Under the pieces are notes generated by a model that was not told the DNA's origin, made no database searches, and saw only the letters and a program-made list of their open reading frames with translations. Positions 41,004-46,277 of a stretch of DNA of 46,277 nucleotides are shown here, piece by piece (position 1 is the stretch's first letter; each line of letters begins with the position of its first letter). Made by a program: the position numbers and the translations under genes. The stretch comes from Candidatus Woesearchaeota archaeon (GTDB lineage: Archaea > Nanobdellota > Nanobdellia > Woesearchaeales > GW2011-AR9). The stretch is taken from assembly GCA_018657845.1 (NCBI GenBank), contig JABHWJ010000032.1, positions 1 to 46,277 of the forward strand, written 5' to 3'.

Positions 41004-41942
41004 ATGAATATATTGCAGTTAAAAGGGATTACTAAAGAGTTTGGTAAAAATGTAGTTTTAGATGATATTAATCTAGATATTCATGAAGGTGACCTTTATG
41101 GCATCATTGGCCCTTCAGGGTGTGGAAAAACAACCCTACTCAATACTATTATTGGTTTCCACGAACCAGATGAAGGAACCATCCAATACAAATTTGATAA
41201 TAATCACGCTTCAAAAATAATCCATAAAAACTTAAGAAGTTTTCATCATTACTTGGGTTATGCCCCCCAGTATCCTTCATTCTATCCAAATCTCACTGTA
41301 AAAGAAAACATCAAACATTTTGGTTATTTCTATAAAATTAAAAAAAATAATCTGACTACAAACATGAATAACCTATTAGAATTTACTCAATTAAAAGAAC
41401 ACCAAAAACGTCTTGCCAAAAATCTTTCTGGAGGAATGCAAAAGAGATTAGATCTTTGTTGTAGTCTAATCCACAAACCAAGATTACTCGTCCTTGACGA
41501 ACCAACCGACGGTTTAGATCCTCTTCTTCAAGACGAAATGTTCCAACTAATTAAAGAAGTAAACAGCCATGGAATTACAGTAGTCATCTCTTCCCATAAC
41601 CTTTCTGGATTAGAATCTATTTGTAATAAAGTTGCCATCTTACACGAAGGAAAACTCCTTAAGGCTGGAGATTTAAAAGAAATGAAAAAGAATCACCAAA
41701 AAGAAGAAATCCATCTTAGTTCAGAAGAATTTACTCCTCAATTCCTCAGTGAAGTAAGAAGACTTCCTGTGGCTCAAATTATTCAAAAACACAATCGCTT
41801 AATTATCTCTACTACAAATATTAAAGAAACTCTTGATAAATTATTAATATTAATTGAGAAATCAGATGTAAAAATCGATGACCTAGATATTAAGAAAGTT
41901 TCTCTTAAACGAGTCTTCGAACATTTTACAAAAAAGTGGTAG
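41004..41942 (+). CDS. ABC transporter ATP-binding protein
   Basis: A complete ABC ATPase: Walker A IGPSGCGKTTLLNTI, Q-loop GYAPQYPSFYPNLTV, signature KNLSGGMQKRLDL, Walker B LLVLDEPTDGLDPL and H-loop VISSHNLSG. The last 80 residues form an extra C-terminal domain, seen in many drug or lipid exporters of the ABCA/CcmA type. It is followed 52 nt later by the permease gene, with GGTGAG as its ribosome-binding site, so the two form one exporter. Confidence 0.95.
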   Translation: MNILQLKGITKEFGKNVVLDDINLDIHEGDLYGIIGPSGCGKTTLLNTIIGFHEPDEGTIQYKFDNNHASKIIHKNLRSFHHYLGYAPQYPSFYPNLTVKENIKHFGYFYKIKKNNLTTNMNNLLEFTQLKEHQKRLAKNLSGGMQKRLDLCCSLIHKPRLLVLDEPTDGLDPLLQDEMFQLIKEVNSHGITVVISSHNLSGLESICNKVAILHEGKLLKAGDLKEMKKNHQKEEIHLSSEEFTPQFLSEVRRLPVAQIIQKHNRLIISTTNIKETLDKLLILIEKSDVKIDDLDIKKVSLKRVFEHFTKKW

Positions 41943-41994
41943 ATTAAGTTATCAAAAAAAAAGAGGTGAGTGGAGAAGAGAATTCTCCCCTACG

Positions 41995-43749
41995 ATGAGA
42001 AAAATATTCAAGCTAATTAGTAAAGACTTTCGACTCTTAACCCGTTCTAAAACTTCTCTAGCTATTCTAATCCTTGCTCCAATTTTAACAATCCTTTTAA
42101 TTGGAATCTCCTATAACACTTCTCAAAATTATTCCTTAGAAATTGGAGTCTTTTCAGAAAACTATGGAGAAGGTGCTACTTCATTAATTGAATTGGTTGA
42201 AGCCAATGGTTTTAGTGTTACCAAATATGATCAAATAGACTCTTGTATTGAAGATATTAAAACTGCCTTAACTAATACTTGTATCCATCTCCCTTCAGAA
42301 CTAACTTTTACAGATAATTCCAAAAAAGAAATAACTTATTATGTCGATCAATCCAAAATGAATTTGGTTTGGGTTATTACAAAAACTCTTCAAGAAAATT
42401 TTAATCTCAAAGCAGCTGAATTATCTGAACAGATTGCTTCAGATATTCTTAGCAAAGTAGCAAATACAAAATCTCAAATTACTCCCAAAAAGATTATCCT
42501 TGATCAATCCACTTCTCAAGCTCAGGCCGCCTTAAGCAACACAGGAACTGTCCAGAGCGAACTTACTAAACTTGATTTAAGCATCCCAGAAACTGCCTTC
42601 AATGTCTCCGTGTCTGGAAGCTTTGGAGACGACATTGGAAATGCTTTAGATGAAGGAAAAGGAAAACTTTCAGATGCCAAATCCACTGTTCAGGGATCTA
42701 ACCTAGGAGACGATGAAAAAGAATCAGTACTTGAATCTATTAGTGAAGCCAGATCTAAGCTAAATAGTATAGAAAATAAATTCACTGGAAATGGTTCTTC
42801 ATTTGGTGAAATAACTAACCTCATCTCTAGTTTGAATGATGAACTGGCTTCTGCCAGGGGAAAATTAACCCTTGCTGCTAGTAAACAAACCGAACTAAAC
42901 TCCAAACTATCCACTATTAATAGTGATCTTTCTACCACTGCCAAAAACTTAGAAGATCTTCAATCTACATTAGGTAGTATTGAGACTGAATTAAGTAGTT
43001 TATCTGTGACTGATGCTTCTACTGTAGCCAATCCTTTAGTTACCAAAATTGAAACCATTGCTCATGAAGACTCTTATATGGGTTATCTGTTCCCTACTTT
43101 AATCATGATTGTAGTTATGTTCTTATCTATCCTCTTAGGTACAACATTAGTTATGATGGAGAAACATACTCCTGCTTACTTTAGAAATTTCATTCTTCCA
43201 GTAAGAAAAGTCTCTTTTGTTCTTGCTACATATATGACTAATCTAATGATTATTTTCGTTCAAATTGCCATAATCCTGGGAGCCGCACTTTATTTCCTTT
43301 CTCCAGAAATCCTCCCTCGTTTTCCATTAACATTATTGATTCTTTTCCTGGCCTCTTCTGTATTCACCCTATTAGGAATGGCTATTGGTTACATCTTCAC
43401 TTCCGAAGATGCCGGAATCCTCGCTTCTATTTTCTTTGGTAGCTTGATGCTTTTCTTTTCTGGAGTAATCATCCCTATCGAAACCCTTCCTAAACTTATC
43501 AAAGAAATTGTTTTCTTCAACCCCTACATCCTTTGTGAAAAACTTCTTCGAGGAGTCTTTATTTTCGGAAGCGAATTTAACAGTCTCATTAATGACCTAA
43601 TCATTATTATAGGGTACATTATCCTCATCTTCCTCTTTATTGTTGTCTATGATCTTATTGCTAGTCGACACTTCTATAAGAGGGTGGCTTACCACCACCA
43701 TCGAAAAATTAGAAGAAAAAAAGCCAGAATGGAAACTGGAAAGAGGTAA
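41995..43749 (+). CDS. ABC-2 type permease with a large coiled-coil exterior domain
   Basis: The 584-residue protein has one N-terminal span (AILILAPILTILLIGISY), then about 320 residues outside the membrane that include long coiled coils (ARSKLNSIENKFTGNG and DLSTTAKNLEDLQSTLGSIE), and five C-terminal spans (YLFPTLIMIVVMFLSILLG through IGYIILIFLFIVVYDLI). This is the topology of ABC-2/YhgE-Pip-like exporters; the exterior domain contains Thr/Ser-rich stretches that might be glycosylated. The substrate is unknown. The C-terminus is strongly basic. Confidence 0.88.
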   Translation: MRKIFKLISKDFRLLTRSKTSLAILILAPILTILLIGISYNTSQNYSLEIGVFSENYGEGATSLIELVEANGFSVTKYDQIDSCIEDIKTALTNTCIHLPSELTFTDNSKKEITYYVDQSKMNLVWVITKTLQENFNLKAAELSEQIASDILSKVANTKSQITPKKIILDQSTSQAQAALSNTGTVQSELTKLDLSIPETAFNVSVSGSFGDDIGNALDEGKGKLSDAKSTVQGSNLGDDEKESVLESISEARSKLNSIENKFTGNGSSFGEITNLISSLNDELASARGKLTLAASKQTELNSKLSTINSDLSTTAKNLEDLQSTLGSIETELSSLSVTDASTVANPLVTKIETIAHEDSYMGYLFPTLIMIVVMFLSILLGTTLVMMEKHTPAYFRNFILPVRKVSFVLATYMTNLMIIFVQIAIILGAALYFLSPEILPRFPLTLLILFLASSVFTLLGMAIGYIFTSEDAGILASIFFGSLMLFFSGVIIPIETLPKLIKEIVFFNPYILCEKLLRGVFIFGSEFNSLINDLIIIIGYIILIFLFIVVYDLIASRHFYKRVAYHHHRKIRRKKARMETGKR

Positions 43750-43780
43750 GTTTTTATATTACTTTTTCTTCTTTACTTTT

Positions 43781-44248
43781 ATGAAAACCATTACTATCAC
43801 TGGAACTCCTGGAACTGGAAAATCTACGTTAACAAAATACTTAGAAAAAAAACTAAACTTCAAAAGAATAGATTTACATCGTTATTACAAACAAATTTCT
43901 ACAGGTTATAATAAAAGTAAACAATGTTATGATATTGATCTAAAGAAACTAGAAAAATTAATTAAAGAAAAATCTAAAGAAAACAACCTGATTATTGATT
44001 CCCACATTTCTCATTTGTTGAAAAAAGTTGATTTGTGTATTGTTTTAACTTGTTCTAACTTAAAAAAACTAGAGAAGAGATTACAAGATAGAAAGTATTC
44101 TAAAAAGAAAATTAGAGAAAACTTAGATTCGGAAATCTTTCAAATCTGCTTAAATGAAGCAAAAGAAAAAGGACATAAAATAATTGTGATTGATACAGCA
44201 AAGAGATTCAGCAAAGAAGAATTGGTTAAGAAGATAAACGGAACTTGA
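43781..44248 (+). CDS. Adenylate kinase AK6/Fap7-like NTPase
   Basis: The P-loop TITGTPGTGKSTLTKYL (residues 4-20) and LIIDSHISHLLKKVDLCIVL, followed by RLQDRKYSKKKIRENLDSEI, are the archaeal AK6 pattern (HxSH and the RxYxxxKIxEN lid). Eukaryotic Fap7/AK6 is needed for the last cleavage of small-subunit rRNA, and the archaeal form is thought to act with uS11. The 155-residue start at 43781 is chosen because a TATA box (tttttatatt, 43751-43760) lies about 25 nt upstream, giving a leaderless mRNA; an upstream frame within the permease gene is not needed. Confidence 0.85.
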   Translation: MKTITITGTPGTGKSTLTKYLEKKLNFKRIDLHRYYKQISTGYNKSKQCYDIDLKKLEKLIKEKSKENNLIIDSHISHLLKKVDLCIVLTCSNLKKLEKRLQDRKYSKKKIRENLDSEIFQICLNEAKEKGHKIIVIDTAKRFSKEELVKKINGT

Positions 44249-44498
44249 AAAATTAAAAATAAAAGTAAAAAAGTTTGATCAAAGAGCTGGTTTTGATAAA
44301 ACGGAGTTTGATAAACTGATCAAAATGATCAAAAAAGAAGTAAAAATCTTAGAGTCTAATTCGGAAAATAAAGAAATTGTTAATCATCAACTTAGCGACT
44401 TATTAATTCTAATAACACAAATAGCTTACCAGTACAATATGGATTTTGATCTAGAGCTGAAAAAGTGGTTTAAGAAGTCTAAGAAATATTTAGAATAA
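44238..44498 (+). pseudogene. Decayed MazG-like frame without a start codon
   Basis: Bases 44238-44498 read, without a start, as ELEKLKIKVKKFDQRAGFDK (first 20 residues after a Thr) continuing to LSDLLILITQIAYQYNMDF and KKYLE-stop. This resembles a small MazG-like nucleotide pyrophosphohydrolase (typical ELxxxVxxFxxxRGWDK, then EExxE and ExxD). No ATG, GTG or TTG exists in frame between the upstream in-frame TAA (44235-44237) and an internal ATG at 44325; the codon expected to be the start is ACG. The metal ligands are also changed (KEVKIL in place of EExxEL; QLSD in place of ExxD). A short 57-residue product from 44325 remains possible. The frame is one base out of phase with AK6. Confidence 0.6.
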
Positions 44499-44509
44499 CA
44501 CACAAAATC

Positions 44510-44517
44510 CTTATAAA
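44510..44517 (+). promoter_or_regulatory. TATA box for aRF1
   Basis: cttataaa about 27 nt upstream of the ATG at 44541, again giving a leaderless transcript. Confidence 0.65.
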
Positions 44518-44540
44518 TCTCCCTCCTTTCTCAAATAAAC

Positions 44541-45644
44541 ATGTCAACCTTAACTGCACAAGAAAAACTGCACCTGAAAAGAACAATCAAAGAGTTAAAG
44601 AGCCATAAGGCTCTTCATACCGAGTTTGTGACAGTTTACATCCCCATGGGTTATGAAATTACTAAAATCATTCAACACTTAGCTGAAGAACAAGGAACCG
44701 CTTCTAACATTAAATCAGCATCTACTAGAAAGAATGTTCAAGCTTCTTTAGAAAAAATGATTCAACACCTTAGAACATTTCCTAAAACTCCTGAAAACGG
44801 GCTAGCCATTTTCTCCGGCAACATCGCATCCTCAGAAGGAAAACAAGATATGAAAGTTTGGAGTATCGAACCTCCCACCCCCCTTAATATCCGTATTTAT
44901 CGTTGTGACAAAAACTTTGTTACCGAAATCTTAGAAGAGATGTTGGTTGAAAAAGAAGTCTATGGTTTGGTTGTTTTAGATCGAAGAGACGCCACTCTTG
45001 CCTTACTAAAAGGAAAAACAATTGTTCCTTTACAAAAAACCCACTCCGAAGTTCCAGGAAAAACAAAAGCAGGTGGACAATCTGCTCAAAGATTCGCCCG
45101 TCTAAGAGAAGGTGCTGCTAAAGATCATTTCAAAAAAATTGCTGAACATATGAAAAACCAATTTCTCCATTTAGGAAATGACCTCAAAGGAATCATTTTG
45201 GGCGGCCCCGGAGTAACAGTAAACGATTTCATGAATAAAGATTATCTCACTGGAGATGTCAAAAATAAAATTATTGGGACTAAGGATCTTTCTTACACTG
45301 GTGATTTTGGATTACAAGAACTATTAGAAAAATCTGAAGACCTTTTAGCAGAAGAAGAAGTTGCCCAGGAAAAAAAAGTCATGCAACAATTCTTTGGTGT
45401 TCTTAGAGATTCTCCAAAAAAAGCAACTTATGGAGAAAAAGAAACCTTAAAAGCCTTAGAAATGAATGCTGTCGACATCCTATTAATTTCAGAGAATATC
45501 TCTGAAGATAAACTCTTTGATCTTGAAGAAAAAGCAGAACAAGGTGGAACCAAAATAAGAATTATTTCGACAGAAACTAGAGAAGGAGTACAACTAAGAG
45601 ATCTCGGTGGAATGGCTGCAATTTTAAGATTTGAAATAGAATAA
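44541..45644 (+). CDS. prf1: Peptide chain release factor aRF1
   Basis: The stop-codon decoding motifs are intact: GTASNIKSASTRKNV (NIKS at residues 56-59) and YRCDKNF (residues 120-126, YxCxxxF), and the peptide-release motif is AGGQSAQRFARLR (GGQ at 178-180). The third domain lacks the extra zinc-binding minidomain of some archaeal RF1 proteins, explaining the shorter length of 367 residues. Because the decoding motifs are standard, there is no sign that any stop codon is reassigned here, which matters for reading the in-frame TAA in top6B. Confidence 0.97.
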   Translation: MSTLTAQEKLHLKRTIKELKSHKALHTEFVTVYIPMGYEITKIIQHLAEEQGTASNIKSASTRKNVQASLEKMIQHLRTFPKTPENGLAIFSGNIASSEGKQDMKVWSIEPPTPLNIRIYRCDKNFVTEILEEMLVEKEVYGLVVLDRRDATLALLKGKTIVPLQKTHSEVPGKTKAGGQSAQRFARLREGAAKDHFKKIAEHMKNQFLHLGNDLKGIILGGPGVTVNDFMNKDYLTGDVKNKIIGTKDLSYTGDFGLQELLEKSEDLLAEEEVAQEKKVMQQFFGVLRDSPKKATYGEKETLKALEMNAVDILLISENISEDKLFDLEEKAEQGGTKIRIISTETREGVQLRDLGGMAAILRFEIE

Positions 45645-45646
45645 AA

Positions 45647-45982
45647 CTACTCTTCTTTTTTCTCATAAATCTTCTTCAAACAATTATAGAGTTTCTTACT
45701 TCCCCTTCCATTAAAATATTCTTGAGTCCAATAATCATTCTGACCAGATCCATTTACAACCACTTTATAACCAACACAAGAACTCATAAACCCCTTTATT
45801 CCTTGACTCCAAGAATCCTTCAGTCTACCTGCGGCCAAAAACATTCTAACACCCTCTTCCAAAGAAACATACCCCCCATAAACTTCAAAATCAGAGGAGA
45901 TATTGCTTTTCTCATTCACTCCTTTTTCTACAGAATCCTCTTCTAAATTTTTAATTAGATCCTTAAGAAAATACTTCTTCAT
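45647..45982 (-). CDS. Hypothetical protein, 111 aa
   Basis: No family recognised. The product is soluble with an N-terminal charged helix and a middle part SLEEGVRMFLAAGRLKDSW then CVGYKVVVNGSGQNDYWTQE that could form a small alpha/beta fold. It converges on prf1, with only 2 nt between the stops. Its start region faces the partial gene at 46071. Confidence 0.6.
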   Translation of the reverse strand: MKKYFLKDLIKNLEEDSVEKGVNEKSNISSDFEVYGGYVSLEEGVRMFLAAGRLKDSWSQGIKGFMSSCVGYKVVVNGSGQNDYWTQEYFNGRGSKKLYNCLKKIYEKKEE

Positions 45983-46070
45983 TAACTAAAAGAATACCTT
46001 CAAGATTTATAATCCTTTCTTTTCTGTAATTTAGAAAACATTATTAACTACCTTTACCAAAAAGATATTT

Positions 46071-46277
46071 ATGGACCTTATCCAAGAATCTTTTCAAAGA
46101 CTCTTCCCAGAAAAAGAATTCGAGTATGAAACTGGGCTCCAATACAATAGAAGACTAGGAAACTTTAATTCTAACATCTCTTTACATAAAAATAAACTAT
46201 CTATTAACATGAATTTACAATGGAAAGATATTGATAAAGAAATAAAAATTGGCCTAATCCAAACTCTCCTTCTAAAA
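46071..46277 (+). CDS. Hypothetical protein (3' end cut by window edge)
   Basis: Only the first 69 codons are present, opening MDLIQESFQRLFPEKEFEYE and running to IKIGLIQTLLLK at the window end, without a stop. The repeated pattern of strands and a helix near the end suggests a small alpha/beta domain, but I do not recognise a function. A TATA-like agatattt stands close to the ATG; the true promoter is not clear. Confidence 0.6.
   Translation, partial: MDLIQESFQRLFPEKEFEYETGLQYNRRLGNFNSNISLHKNKLSINMNLQWKDIDKEIKIGLIQTLLLK

Overview
The window reads as chromosomal DNA of a low-GC archaeon. The archaeal information-processing set includes topoisomerase VI A/B, DnaG-type primase, PCNA, aRF1, RNase J, RIO1 kinase with a Pno1/Dim2-like KH protein, AK6, NAC, Sec61-beta, SecD/SecF, an archaeal RNase P RNA and TATA-box promoters, several of them leaderless. 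Alongside these are genes more usual in bacteria (gyrase subunit A, ScpB, LemA/HtpX, a lipoprotein-type cyclophilin). Very small intergenic gaps, several shortened or degenerate proteins and tRNA introns at non-canonical positions suggest a DPANN lineage of the Woesearchaeota/Pacearchaeota type. That placement is an inference from gene content, not a measured phylogeny.

Layout. 1-2138 (minus): partial TldD-like protease and an NFACT/RqcH protein lacking its C-terminal domain. 2155-2555: a 9-bp tandem repeat and a small leaderless gene. 2588-3862 (minus): tRNA-Cys with two introns, tRNA-Arg(TCT) with one non-canonical intron, and a LAGLIDADG homing endonuclease whose reading frame runs into tRNA-Arg. 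4030-7492 (minus): cyclophilin, top6A and a top6B split by one in-frame TAA. 7536-13507 (minus): MFS transporter, HAD hydrolase, KH protein, RIO1 and a family-B-polymerase-like protein with an intact exonuclease but eroded polymerase motifs. 13508-14137: two predicted structured RNAs, then dnaG (plus). 15422-19916: a deoxynucleoside-kinase-like gene, HerA-type ATPase, HtpX/LemA and a SpoIIM-like membrane protein.

19930-28988 is a long minus-strand run: Fe-S RecB/Cas4-like nuclease, two membrane proteins, THUMP protein, gyrA, scpB, a winged-helix-like protein and an exported lamin-tail-domain protein. 29087-37851 is mostly plus strand: three small coiled-coil genes, tRNA-Leu, RNase J, PCNA, TraB-like protein, RNase P RNA, Sec61-beta, NAC, and an operon of two helical proteins with a MinD-type ATPase. 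37852-40872 (minus) holds a hypothetical gene and secD-secF. 41004-46277 holds an ABC exporter pair, AK6, a decayed MazG-like frame, aRF1 and two unknown genes, the last cut by the window edge.

The strongest points for follow-up are the homing endonuclease overlapping an intron-bearing tRNA next to a doubly interrupted tRNA; an identical 19-bp element at identical spacing to a TATA box upstream of that endonuclease and of the Fe-S nuclease; the in-frame stop in top6B; the polymerase-like protein; and the two unexplained structured RNAs upstream of dnaG.
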